From assembly GCA_964450435.1 (NCBI GenBank), contig CAYVCX010000006.1, forward strand, positions 1 through 64,000: DNA of 64,000 nt. The letters run 5' to 3'. A program made the position numbers and the translations under genes. The stretch's first letter is position 1; each line of letters begins with the position of its first letter. Below the pieces are notes generated by a model. The model had not been told where the DNA came from. It searched no databases and was given only the letters and a program-made list of their open reading frames with translations. Positions 36,656 through 44,879 of the stretch are shown here, piece by piece. Origin of the DNA: SKLM01 sp964450435 (GTDB lineage Bacteria > Chloroflexota > Anaerolineae > B4-G1).

Positions 36656-36758
36656 GCGATGCTCTCCCGTTTGCGGCGGAGTGATATCCTGCCGGATTGT
36701 GCGGGCCAGGCAACCTGGCGCCTGTGGGTTGGCCCGCCAATGCTGAGGGGACCTGGCG

Positions 36759-37796
36759 CTACCAATTCCCCATTGTCAGCGCCATGACCGCTTTCTGGAC
36801 GTGCAGGCGGTTCTCGGCGATGTCGTAGATAGCTGAGCGGGGTCCCGAGGCCACTTCATCGGTGACCTCGTTCCCGCGGTCGACAGGCATCGGATGGGTA
36901 AAGATGGCGTCGTTGGTGCGGGCCATGCGCTCGGCCGTGGTGGTCCAGCCCTCGTGGGCCATAGCCCTTTCAATCTCGGCTTGCTTCTGGAGTTCCCCGT
37001 CCTGATAGGCATCAGGGCTGACCCAGTTGCGCGAGTAGACGACGTGTGCACCCTCGTAGCCGCTGTCCGGATCGTGGACCACGTCGAAATCAGCGTCGTT
37101 CTTCTCACAATTGTGCTGCGTCCACTGGATGACCTCGGGATCGAGGTTGTATCCCTCTGGATAAGCCATGGTGACGTCCATTCCCAGGCGGGAGGCGATC
37201 AGCAATGCTGCTTGGACCGAACACCAGGAACGGGCCAACGCGCCGGAGCCCCAGGAGAGGAGGAACCTCTTGCCACGCAGGGCGGCGTAGTCGGGACGGC
37301 CCGGCCCCTGGCCCAACCACTCGGCCCAGCCCATGGCGTCGGCCAAGGCCTGACAGGGATGGAATCGGTCATCAGCCATATTCAGGATGGGCACGTCGGC
37401 CCAGCGGGCATATTCCTGCAGTACCTCGTCGCCGGCACCGTAGCGCGGCACCTTGTCCTCCAGGATGCGGATGCCCAGCCCCGCGGCGTAGCGGGCCATC
37501 ACGGTGGCGGCGTCCTCGATGGTCTCCCCGGCCTTTTGCTCTGTCTTGAAGCGACCCGCGGAGGGGGTCATGAATTGAGCGTGGCCGCCCAATTCGGTTG
37601 CGGCGGCCTCGAAGGAGATACGGGTGCGAACCGAGGGATTGTAGAAGAACATGATGAACGTCTTGTGTTCGAGGATGGTGGTCCAGCGATACGAGAAGCG
37701 CTCACGTTTCATCTTGGCCGCGAGATCGAGCGCCTGAGCCAGCTCGTCGATCGTCCAATCCTGAGTGCAGATGAAATCACGCCCAAAGAGATCCAT
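36759..37796 (-). CDS. Knotted-type carbamoyltransferase, paralogue 2
   Basis: A 345-residue transcarbamoylase. The carbamoyl-phosphate motif is SVRTR (55-59) in FFYNPSVRTRISFEAAATEL, and HPCQALAD (146-153) is the second phosphate contact. The late motif is HPMP (301-304), nearer the HPLP of aspartate carbamoyltransferase than the HCLP of ornithine carbamoyltransferase. GGHAQFM after the first motif and the final RLHVQKAVMALTM are shared with its paralogue at 39020. The acceptor-binding motif of ornithine carbamoyltransferase is not recognisable, so the second substrate is unknown. GGGGAG precedes the ATG. With carbamate kinase directly downstream, the likely direction is phosphorolysis of a carbamoylated compound to carbamoyl phosphate. 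Confidence 0.85.
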   Translation of the reverse strand: MDLFGRDFICTQDWTIDELAQALDLAAKMKRERFSYRWTTILEHKTFIMFFYNPSVRTRISFEAAATELGGHAQFMTPSAGRFKTEQKAGETIEDAATVMARYAAGLGIRILEDKVPRYGAGDEVLQEYARWADVPILNMADDRFHPCQALADAMGWAEWLGQGPGRPDYAALRGKRFLLSWGSGALARSWCSVQAALLIASRLGMDVTMAYPEGYNLDPEVIQWTQHNCEKNDADFDVVHDPDSGYEGAHVVYSRNWVSPDAYQDGELQKQAEIERAMAHEGWTTTAERMARTNDAIFTHPMPVDRGNEVTDEVASGPRSAIYDIAENRLHVQKAVMALTMGNW

Positions 37797-37878
37797 AGTT
37801 CTCTCCCCGTCCTCGGGTCACCGCGACAGATGGAGACTGACCCTCCAGTCAGGCTTCCCAATCTGCCGGTCCAACGGT

Positions 37879-38994
37879 CTAAGACAGCACCTGCTGAACG
37901 CGGTGGTGACCGCGATTAAGCAGAATCGTGCGAATCTGCTGTTCCTCTCCAGTATTCGGATCGATCTTGACGTAGGTGCCTCGGCGGAACAGCCGCTGTT
38001 CAATGGCGTCGTTGAGCAGGGCCGAGACCTGCGAGCGGGACAGCCGGTCGTAGAGGTCAGCCCCCATGGCACGATCCACCAGGAACTTGAAGGCGACGTA
38101 GTCGAACGTCTTCTCCAGTTGGTCGGCAAAGCGCACGAGCTTGTTCATCGCTTCCTCGTCGGAAGGAGGAGCCGCCGACGGTTCTGCCTCTCCTTCGGGC
38201 ACCCTCTCGGGCAGGTAAACCCAGTCGACCAGCTCGTCCGTGATCAGCCGGATGTATCCACGCCTCTCGGCTTCCTTGAGGAACATGCGGAACTGGTTAA
38301 ACCCGTACTTGCTCTCGTCGAACTCGCCCATGCGCTTGATTAGCTCGAGCTTGACGTAGGAGGCCAGGGCGCGGCCAGGAAACCGGCTTCCCTCGACGAT
38401 GTCGACCACCGTCTCAAAGGCCTGATCCAGTTTGTCCTGCTGGACCTCAGAGCGGGCGACAGGCTCACTCTCGGCCTCGGCGAAGGGCACCACGTCTCTG
38501 TCGTACTGCAGAAATTCGTCCACCGTCTGAATCAGGCGGGTGGCAGAGCTCCACGAGACGCCGACAGCGACCACCCGCTTACCGTAGGGACGGAGGATGT
38601 TGACCACGTGGACAAAATCAGCGTCCCCTGATACGAGGACGAAGGTCTTGACACTCGGGTAGGAATGGGCGCACTCAATGCAGTCCGCCGTCATCTTCAC
38701 GTCTACGCTGCCCTTGATGAAGAAGTCCTCCTGCTCGCTGGACTGAGCGCGGATGGAGGCCTTGGTGGGCACGTAGACGGGCTCGACGCCGGCTCTGTAG
38801 AGCCGGGAGGACTCCTGCTGGTGCCATCGCTGTGTCCAGTCGGCATAGGCCTTGGCAACCACGACCCGCCCGTACCGCTCGGCGGAGTCCCGGATGGCAG
38901 AGACGTTGGGGCTCATCTCCGCGTCCTCAAGGCTCCACTTGATGTTCTCCCAATCGATGAAAAGGGCGACGTCGCTCTTGTCTTGATTTGACAT
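37879..38994 (-). CDS. NYN-domain protein with C-terminal LOTUS/OST-HTH-like region
   Basis: A 371-residue protein. The N-terminal NYN (PIN-like, LabA/DUF88) nuclease domain spans about residues 8-160, with acidic residues in ALFIDWENIK, SVDVKMTADCIECA and LVSGDADFVHVV. The middle and end contain two helical wing-like regions (GRALASYVKLELIKRMGEF and DYVAFKFLVDRAMGADLYD) consistent with OST-HTH/LOTUS RNA-binding modules. ATG 38994 lies nine bases after AGGAG; a GTG two codons earlier is also possible. The gene sits between two carbamoyltransferase genes with short gaps, an unusual place for a putative RNase. It could tune the operon mRNA, but no direct evidence is visible. Confidence 0.82.
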   Translation of the reverse strand: MSNQDKSDVALFIDWENIKWSLEDAEMSPNVSAIRDSAERYGRVVVAKAYADWTQRWHQQESSRLYRAGVEPVYVPTKASIRAQSSEQEDFFIKGSVDVKMTADCIECAHSYPSVKTFVLVSGDADFVHVVNILRPYGKRVVAVGVSWSSATRLIQTVDEFLQYDRDVVPFAEAESEPVARSEVQQDKLDQAFETVVDIVEGSRFPGRALASYVKLELIKRMGEFDESKYGFNQFRMFLKEAERRGYIRLITDELVDWVYLPERVPEGEAEPSAAPPSDEEAMNKLVRFADQLEKTFDYVAFKFLVDRAMGADLYDRLSRSQVSALLNDAIEQRLFRRGTYVKIDPNTGEEQQIRTILLNRGHHRVQQVLS

Positions 38995-39019
38995 AATCAC
39001 TATCTCCTGGTCTAGAAGC

Positions 39020-40066
39020 CTATGACATCGTCAGGCTCATCACAGCCTTCTGAACGTGGAGGCGGTTCTCGGCTTCGTCGAAGACGACTGACTGCTCACC
39101 ATCGATGACCTCATCGGTGACCTCCCAGGTACGGTCGGCGGGCAGGCAGTGCATGTAGACGGCGTTCGGGTCGGCCTGAGCCATATACTCGGGCGTGGCC
39201 TTCCAGTTCTTGTAGCTGTCGAAGATCTCCTGTGCCAGACCGGGGTCGTCCTCGCCGACGGGGGGCTTGAACAGCTGGACCGGGGCCCAGGCCTTGGGGT
39301 AGAGGACGTGGGCGCCCTTGGCGGCCTCGGCGAAATCGTCGGTGACCTCGAAGGAGGCGCCGTTCATGGCAGCGTAGCGTTGGCAGGCCTCAATGACCTC
39401 CGGGTCGAGGGCCATCTCCTCGGGTCGAGCCAGAACGGTGTCGCAGCCCATCATACTGGCAGCGATGATGGCGCTTTGGGGCACGGCTCGCGGCTTATGG
39501 ATGCTGGGAGAGTAGGCCCAGGACATGACGAATTTGACGCCCTTGAAGCCGCCGAACTTCTCCTTCACGGTGAGGACGTCGGCGAGGGCCTGGAAGGGAT
39601 GGTACTTGTCGTCCTCCATATTGAGGACCGGGATGTCGGCCCAGTAGGCGAAGTTGCGGATCAGCTCGTTGGCTCCGCCGTATTCCCAGTCGACAGGATC
39701 GCCGTAGCAGCGGATGGCAATGCCGTCGCCCATGCGAGCGAGGACCCGGGCGACGTCGGAGACGCGCTCGGTGCTGTAGGCGACCTCTTTGCCGGGGAGA
39801 GCCGGGGTGTAAATCTTGCCGGGCTCCAGGTAGTGGGCGTGGCCGCCCAGTTGGGTCATGCCACCTTCAAATGAGTTGCGAGTGCGCAGCGACGAGTTGT
39901 AGAAGATCATAAAGAGCGACTTGGCGCGCAGAATATGATCGTGATACTCGCCGACTGCGTTGCGTCGTTTCAGATCGAGCGCGACGTCCAGGACCGTTTC
40001 GATCTCCTCCTTGCTCCAATCGAGCAGGGTGATGAAGTCACGGCCGCGGAAGCTTTCTGTTTTCAT
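39020..40066 (-). CDS. Knotted-type carbamoyltransferase, paralogue 1 (YgeW-like)
   Basis: A 348-residue transcarbamoylase with SLRTR (59-63), HPFQALAD (156-163) and HCLPADRTWEVTDEV (HCLP at 306-309). The loop MSWAYSPSIHKPRAVPQS (about 181-198) matches the proline-rich loop threaded through the knot in YgeW, N-acetylornithine and related carbamoyltransferases. GGMTQLGGHAHYL also resembles that group. The acceptor is unknown; it need not be ornithine. AGGAGGA lies ahead of ATG 40066. It is the first enzyme gene behind the GntR regulator, 41 bp away. A CTAGTCT motif in that gap also occurs in front of the regulator. Confidence 0.87.
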   Translation of the reverse strand: MKTESFRGRDFITLLDWSKEEIETVLDVALDLKRRNAVGEYHDHILRAKSLFMIFYNSSLRTRNSFEGGMTQLGGHAHYLEPGKIYTPALPGKEVAYSTERVSDVARVLARMGDGIAIRCYGDPVDWEYGGANELIRNFAYWADIPVLNMEDDKYHPFQALADVLTVKEKFGGFKGVKFVMSWAYSPSIHKPRAVPQSAIIAASMMGCDTVLARPEEMALDPEVIEACQRYAAMNGASFEVTDDFAEAAKGAHVLYPKAWAPVQLFKPPVGEDDPGLAQEIFDSYKNWKATPEYMAQADPNAVYMHCLPADRTWEVTDEVIDGEQSVVFDEAENRLHVQKAVMSLTMS

Positions 40067-40093
40067 ATGCAGTCCTCCTCCTTGGAAGAATGT

Positions 40094-40100
40094 CTAGTCT
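40094..40100. promoter_or_regulatory. CTAGTCT motif between the regulator and carbamoyltransferase genes
   Basis: The heptamer CTAGTCT recurs at 40846-40852, directly upstream of the GntR gene. The same gap contains a second near copy, CTCTAGTG, at about 40106-40113. Confidence 0.3.
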
Positions 40101-40107
40101 GCTGACT

Positions 40108-40842
40108 CTAGTGCCGCAGAATGTGGAAGTCGAAAAGACCGGGCAAGAAATAGTTGCGCGAAAACTCGATCGGCGCAAGATCTTCGGTGTACAACGTCTC
40201 CGACAGCATCAGCAGCGCCTCTCCAGGGTCGGTGCGCAACTGCTCGGCCAGAAAACGATCGGCGTTCACTGCTGTGATCTCGGCCAACGCCTCGTGGATG
40301 TGGAAGTCGCCTCTGCGTGCGAGGAGGCTCCGAACGGACCCACCGAACGAATCATCGATCGAGTTCGGCGGCAGCACCGTCGCGGATACGAAGGCCACCA
40401 GGTACGCGGCCAGGCTCGCGTCGACAGCGATGGTGCGGCAGACCTGGGTCAGCGTGGTCCCTGCCTCCAGTTTCAATTTCTCGGCAACTTCATCGTCGGC
40501 GGAGACGGGCTTGACGCGCAATCGGACCACCCGAGTCGACATACCTTGACGTTCCGCCAGAGCCAGGATACTCTCGAGGCGCTCCAGGCCACTCTTCACG
40601 CGCCTGGCAGAGGTGGGGGCGACGAAGGTGCCGACGCCGTGCTTGCGCACGATGATGCCTTCCTGCTCCAGGTTGAACAGAGCTTCGCGCAGAGTGGGGC
40701 GGGAGATACCCAGCTGGGCTGCCAGATTCGCCTCGGAAGGGAGCTGCTGCCCGGGCCGGTACGTGCCTTCCTCGACAAGGTTGAGGAGATGCTGCCGGGC
40801 CTGCAGGTGCAGAGGACGTCGATCGGTTTTGAGTTCGTGCAT
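40108..40842 (-). CDS. GntR family regulator (HutC subfamily, UTRA domain)
   Basis: A 244-residue regulator. The GntR winged helix covers about residues 8-75 (EGTYRPGQQLPSEANLAAQL, then ISRPTLREALFNLEQEGIIV), and the rest is a UTRA ligand domain with a typical ending (LPPNSIDD, SETLYTEDLAPIEFSRNYFLPG). HutC-type members bind small effectors such as amino acids, sugars or their breakdown products. It is the promoter-proximal gene of the minus-strand carbamoyltransferase operon. A perfect 14-bp dyad lies just behind its promoter, indicating autoregulation. Confidence 0.9.
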   Translation of the reverse strand: MHELKTDRRPLHLQARQHLLNLVEEGTYRPGQQLPSEANLAAQLGISRPTLREALFNLEQEGIIVRKHGVGTFVAPTSARRVKSGLERLESILALAERQGMSTRVVRLRVKPVSADDEVAEKLKLEAGTTLTQVCRTIAVDASLAAYLVAFVSATVLPPNSIDDSFGGSVRSLLARRGDFHIHEALAEITAVNADRFLAEQLRTDPGEALLMLSETLYTEDLAPIEFSRNYFLPGLFDFHILRH

Positions 40843-40856
40843 TGCCTAGTCTAATG

Positions 40857-40870
40857 GTAAGATGTCTTAC
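40857..40870. promoter_or_regulatory. Operator-like palindrome for the GntR regulator
   Basis: GTAAGATGTCTTAC has 6-bp perfect arms around a TG centre and lies about 6-20 bp downstream of the predicted start of transcription. The CTAGTCT motif at 40846-40852 follows it. Confidence 0.5.
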
Positions 40871-40882
40871 GACTTGACGCTT

Positions 40883-40911
40883 ACTATACTCCAAGTTGCC
40901 CGGTGTGTCAA
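40883..40911 (-). promoter_or_regulatory. Promoter of the carbamoyltransferase operon
   Basis: On the minus strand a perfect TTGACA (40906-40911), a 17-bp spacer and TATAGT (40883-40888). Confidence 0.75.
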
Positions 40912-41021
40912 ATTCGGGAGGGAGAGGGGGCCATTGAGGAGCTTCATGCTCGCCTCGGGCAGGGTCCGGGCCGTGACGCTGGCGGTAGGGGGCGGAGCTG
41001 TGTGAGGTGCCGGTTCTGTCC

Positions 41022-41049
41022 TTGACACCCCGGGGTTCTTCACTATGAT
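41022..41049 (+). promoter_or_regulatory. Promoter of the tRNA nucleotidyltransferase-like gene
   Basis: TTGACA (41022-41027), a 16-bp spacer and TATGAT (41044-41049). The leader would be about 160 nt, and no gene is seen in 40912-41216. Confidence 0.6.
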
Positions 41050-41216
41050 CTCCGCAGGGTGGGGTGCCAGTGCAGATCAGAAGCCTGGTCTGGGATCTCT
41101 TGTTCGGAGTGGTGGTTGGGCTGGTGCCTGGCCTGGGGAGGAGATGTGGTGAGCTGCGGAGCGGAACGGATAGAGGAAATGAGAACTGATCTCCCTGTGT
41201 GGGGCAGAGGTGTTCG

Positions 41217-42743
41217 GTGACGAGGATTCACCTTCCCCGGTGGCCATGGCGGGTGGTGCGTGAGCTGGCTGGTGAGCTGGGCGTGCAATGCTGGCTGGTG
41301 GGCGGCGCGGTGCGCGACCTCCTTCTTGAGCGGCGGGTCCACGACTGGGACTTCGCCGTGGACGGTAAGGCGCTGACCCTGGCGCGACGCGTGGGCGATG
41401 AGGTGGGGGGCGCGTATTTTCCTCTGGACGAGGAGCGTGGGACAGCCCGGGTGGTGCTGGGAACGGGGAGGGAGTCGCGAGTGGAACTCGACTTCGCGCT
41501 CCTGCGCGGTGATGGATTAGAGGCCGACCTGAGGGCGCGAGACTTCACGGTCAACGCGATGGCGGTGGACGAGAGACGGAGGTTGATCGATCCGTTGGGC
41601 GGGGCAGACGACCTGCAGGCCGAACGCGTCCGCGCCGCGGCGGAGGATGTGTTTCGCTGCGACCCCGTCCGTCTCCTGCGGGCCCCGCGGATGGAAGCTG
41701 AGCTGGGGTTCCGCGTTGAGCCCCAGACCGCGGCCTGGATCCGGCGCGATGCGCCCCTGGTGCGCCGGCCGGCGGCGGAGAGGCTACGAGATGAGTTCTT
41801 GCGCGGGCTGGCAGCATCGGATGGCGCTGGTTTCGTGCGGCGTCTGGACGAGCTGGAGCTCCTGGTGCAGTTGGCGCCGGAGCTGGGATCGTCGAAGGGC
41901 GTGGAGCAGTCTCCCCCACACCGCTTTGATGTGTGGCGGCACACGCTAGTGGTGATGGACGTGCTCGGGTCTCTCCTGGCGACGCTGGACGGCGGCGGCG
42001 TGGGGTCAGGCTCGGCGGATCTCACAGACGTCCCCGTCGGCGCCTGGGGGGATCTGACGAGGAGGCTGGGGCAGTTTGCGGATGATGTTCAGGATCATCT
42101 GGCGGTCGAGGTATCTGCCTGCTGCGACCGGGCGCTTCTCCTGAGGCTGGCTGCGCTGTTCCACGATGTCGGCAAGCCGGAGACTGTGTCAGAAGACGAG
42201 GAGGGGTGGATTCACTTCTTCGATCATGAGGTGGTGGGGGCGCGGATGGCAGGCGGCCGGCTGCGGAAGCTACGGTTCGGCCGGGCTGAGCTAGAGCGAG
42301 TGCAGACCATCGTTCGCCACCACCTACGTCCCGGACAGCTGGCCCGGGAAGAGAAGGTCACTCGTCGTGCGATCTATCGGTACTACCGTGACAGTGAGGA
42401 CGCAGGTGTTGACGTTGTGCTCTTGAATCTGGCCGACCATCTGGGGACTTACGGGCCGAACCTGCGGGAGGAGCGCTGGACCCGACGGCTGGACGTGGCG
42501 GAGCTGCTGCTGCAGCATTACTTCGAGCGTCGGGAGGAGACGGTGGCTCCCCAACTGCCGGTGGACGGGCACGATCTGATGCGCGAGCTGGAGCTGGGGC
42601 CGGGGCCCGAGATCGGCAGGCTGCTTGACATAGTTCGCGAGGCGGTGGCGGCGGGTGAGGTGGAGACACGGGCTGACGCCCTGGCCCTGGCCAGGGAGGC
42701 GCGCGGTGGACGGGACGCGGCAGGTAGGCGGGTGTGCGAGTGA
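41217..42743 (+). CDS. CCA tRNA nucleotidyltransferase/poly(A) polymerase family protein with HD domain
   Basis: A class II nucleotidyltransferase of about 508 residues. The active-site region is WLVGGAVRDLLLERRVHDWDFAVDG, with RDFTVNAMAVDE and the RRLIDPLGGADDL strand following. FRCDPVRLLRAPRMEAELGF begins the neck, where the common R(A/I)R reads RAP. An HD phosphohydrolase domain is in ALFHDVGKPETVSEDEEGWIHFFDHE. These enzymes add or repair the tRNA CCA end or polyadenylate RNA; the class is clear but the exact activity is not. GTG 41217 is preferred because AGAGG lies six bases before it; a GTG at 41199 is also in frame. Confidence 0.85.
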   Translation: MTRIHLPRWPWRVVRELAGELGVQCWLVGGAVRDLLLERRVHDWDFAVDGKALTLARRVGDEVGGAYFPLDEERGTARVVLGTGRESRVELDFALLRGDGLEADLRARDFTVNAMAVDERRRLIDPLGGADDLQAERVRAAAEDVFRCDPVRLLRAPRMEAELGFRVEPQTAAWIRRDAPLVRRPAAERLRDEFLRGLAASDGAGFVRRLDELELLVQLAPELGSSKGVEQSPPHRFDVWRHTLVVMDVLGSLLATLDGGGVGSGSADLTDVPVGAWGDLTRRLGQFADDVQDHLAVEVSACCDRALLLRLAALFHDVGKPETVSEDEEGWIHFFDHEVVGARMAGGRLRKLRFGRAELERVQTIVRHHLRPGQLAREEKVTRRAIYRYYRDSEDAGVDVVLLNLADHLGTYGPNLREERWTRRLDVAELLLQHYFERREETVAPQLPVDGHDLMRELELGPGPEIGRLLDIVREAVAAGEVETRADALALAREARGGRDAAGRRVCE

Positions 42744-42878
42744 GAACGGGAGCTGGGTGAAGCAGCAGCCGTGCCCCCTGGTCCGCATAGCGGACGATCC
42801 AAGCAGGGTCCCGAGTGTCTCACGCCTCGGGTTGGCAGGAAAGAACCGTTGCCGGAGACTGTCCACGGACGGAGGGTG

Positions 42879-43617
42879 ATGCAACCGCGTTTGGATTGCT
42901 CAGCGAGGAGCTTCTCGAAAGGGTGATCGGTGAGGGCATGGCGCTGCGGACGGATCGCTGCGTGCCGGTGGACAACGCTACCGGTCTAGAGCTGCTTGCC
43001 AGCGCGCGAGCGCCTGTGGACCTCGAATATCAGATTTCCGGCGGTCCGCCGGTGATGGTCTGCGGGGCGCTGGACGCTGCCGCTGGCGCTCTTGACCCTC
43101 ATGACCTGAGCGCCGCGCCGGTTGTCCACTCCGGGGGAGAGTCGGTTCAGTTTGACCTGGGATTCTGCCATCATCGTCCTGGACGGCGAGACGCAGGAGC
43201 GGCGCCCCCCTCACGGCCGATCTAGTCAAGTCTGTGAGGCTGGTGGAGATGCTCCCGCAGGTAGATGCCCAGAGCACGACCATCAGCTGTTCCGAGGTGG
43301 CGGAGGAGATCGATGATCTCTATCAGCTCTATCTGGCACTCAACTACAGTTGCAGGCCGATGGTCACCGGTGCCTTTCGGAGGGACACCTGGTGGACGAT
43401 GAAGGAGATGCTAACCGCGGCTGCAGGGGGAGAGAACGCGCTGGCGGCGCGGCCGATCGGGGTATTCGACATCTGTCCGTCACCTCCATTGCTCCGGAGC
43501 GACCTGACCTGTGAGAACCTGATTGACTGCGCGAGGCAGCGGATCCCGTCCCAGCCGGTCTCGATGCCTCTGGCGGGAGCTACCGGGCCGTCCACTGTCG
43601 AGGGCTCGAGGGCCTAG
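42879..43617 (+). pseudogene. Broken mttB-like trimethylamine-methyltransferase-family gene
   Basis: The sequence is a damaged relative of the intact mttB at 51664. A ribosome site (GGAGGG) and ATG 42879 are kept. One base is missing within the first codons, so the frame shifts before FGLLSEELLERVIGEGMAL. A second shift occurs around 43195-43215, after ESVQFDLGF. The third segment reads SVRLVEMLPQVDAQSTTISC and continues through MVTGAFRRDTWWTMKEM to FDICPSPPLLRSDLTCENL. Similarity ends near 43597 (AGAT, then an unrelated tail and TAG 43615-43617), so the C-terminal half is gone. DNA similarity to 51664-52380 is high, for example around 43363-43410. No pyrrolysine codon is involved. Confidence 0.88.
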
Positions 43618-44200
43618 CGACGGCGGGTTGCTTCGGACAGCGTACGAGGGTGTTGAGAAATAGGGTGGGGCATTCCCGGCAGAGGCAACGTGCCTTGTTC
43701 CACGGGCAGACCGCTTGAGGATAGAAGGGCACCGCAGAAGCCGATTGGCCTGATGTGTTCGTCCTCCGTATGTCCGGTGGGTCGTACGTCGTTCCGGGCC
43801 CTCGAGCTGGACACTGGTTTCAGCTAGTGTATAATGCCGGCGCTCAGCGAGCGCGTCCGAACGCGGCCCTGTCGCAGAAGGAGCCGGGCTGCGGGTATCG
43901 TCGGCAAGGGTGGTGCACAAGGGCTTGACCATCTGCCGCCACCCTCCGATGTCTCGTCTCTCTCGCTCGATCTCACGGCGCTGGCACGGTCTGTGGCCCT
44001 CCGAGTCGACCGGGTAACCCAGCTGTGCGGTCAGGCTATCTCAATCGGGGAGGCTGGTCAGCAATCCGACGCCATCACACGAGCTCTTCATGAGCCTGAC
44101 TCGGCAGGCTTCGATCATCGGGGACGGCCTGGGCAGCCCGTCGCCCAGACGAAGGAACGGGCAGTCAGCGGCGGACGCCCTCTGCGAATAGGAGAAGACC
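43618..44200 (+). promoter_or_regulatory. Gene-less stretch with a promoter for the zinc-ribbon genes
   Basis: No convincing gene in about 580 bases; an open frame at 43834-44244 has the look of chance coding. TGGACA (43808-43813), a 16-bp spacer and perfect TATAAT (43830-43835) form a likely promoter about 365 bp before the next gene. AGGAG near 44191 is its ribosome site. Confidence 0.45.
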
Positions 44201-44878
44201 ATGGAGTGCAAGAACTGCGGTTCTGTGCTGTTTCCGGAGGATAGGTTCTGCGGCGAATGTGGCGCCCCCGGTCCTGCATTCGTCCAACGCGCTGATTGGT
44301 CGGAGCCTGTACCGGGCTCACGGGGCACAAAACTCGGTGCTCCAGCCCAGACGGCGGGGGCGGCCGTAGCCGGGGCGAGCAGCAGTAACCTGCCGTCAGG
44401 GGCATGGTCAGGCATGGGCCAACGGAGACTTCTGCTCCTGATCCTGGTCGTCGTTGGTTTGTGCATCGCGGCCGTGGCGGGCGGGGTCATGGCGATGGGG
44501 CTGGGATGGCTTGACGTCAGCGGGTTGCTCGCCTATCAGAGTGGTGAGGAGAGCCGCGTGCCAACAGGAGAGGTTACCCTGGCTTCCTTTCAAGCGGCTG
44601 CCAGGGAGTGTCGGCCTATCGCGGCTGTCAGCGGCATACACGAGGGTGTCGAACTGTACGTACTCGTCACCGTCGAGGGGCCGGTGGGAGATGCGTGTCG
44701 GGTGAGCCTGGAAGTGATTCAGGATGAGACGGGTTACGATCTCACAGGCCAGCACATGACGTGCGGCATCCCCATGGGGGCGCTGTCCGAGGGCACCCAA
44801 CCGTTGGGCGAGGTCGCCGATTACTGCACCGGACCTCTTGTGCAAGCCATTGACCGATTATCCGAGGAGGGGCGATAG
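44201..44878 (+). CDS. Zinc-ribbon membrane-anchored protein
   Basis: A 225-residue protein. The N-terminus is a zinc ribbon, CKNCG and CGECG (CxxC pairs about 13 residues apart). A polar Ala/Ser/Gly linker and one membrane helix (about residues 74-100) follow. The remaining 120 residues are extracytoplasmic, with three Cys (ARECRPI, GDACRVSL, MTCGIPMG) that may form disulfides. It should sit in the membrane with the ribbon inside and the small domain outside. Family unknown. The next gene starts one base after its stop, so the two are translationally coupled. Confidence 0.75.
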   Translation: MECKNCGSVLFPEDRFCGECGAPGPAFVQRADWSEPVPGSRGTKLGAPAQTAGAAVAGASSSNLPSGAWSGMGQRRLLLLILVVVGLCIAAVAGGVMAMGLGWLDVSGLLAYQSGEESRVPTGEVTLASFQAAARECRPIAAVSGIHEGVELYVLVTVEGPVGDACRVSLEVIQDETGYDLTGQHMTCGIPMGALSEGTQPLGEVADYCTGPLVQAIDRLSEEGR

Positions 44879-44879
44879 G

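Noticed and set aside
43834..44244. 136-codon open frame upstream of the zinc-ribbon gene
   Set aside because: It starts at the promoter -10 box, overlaps the next gene's start and shows no domain.
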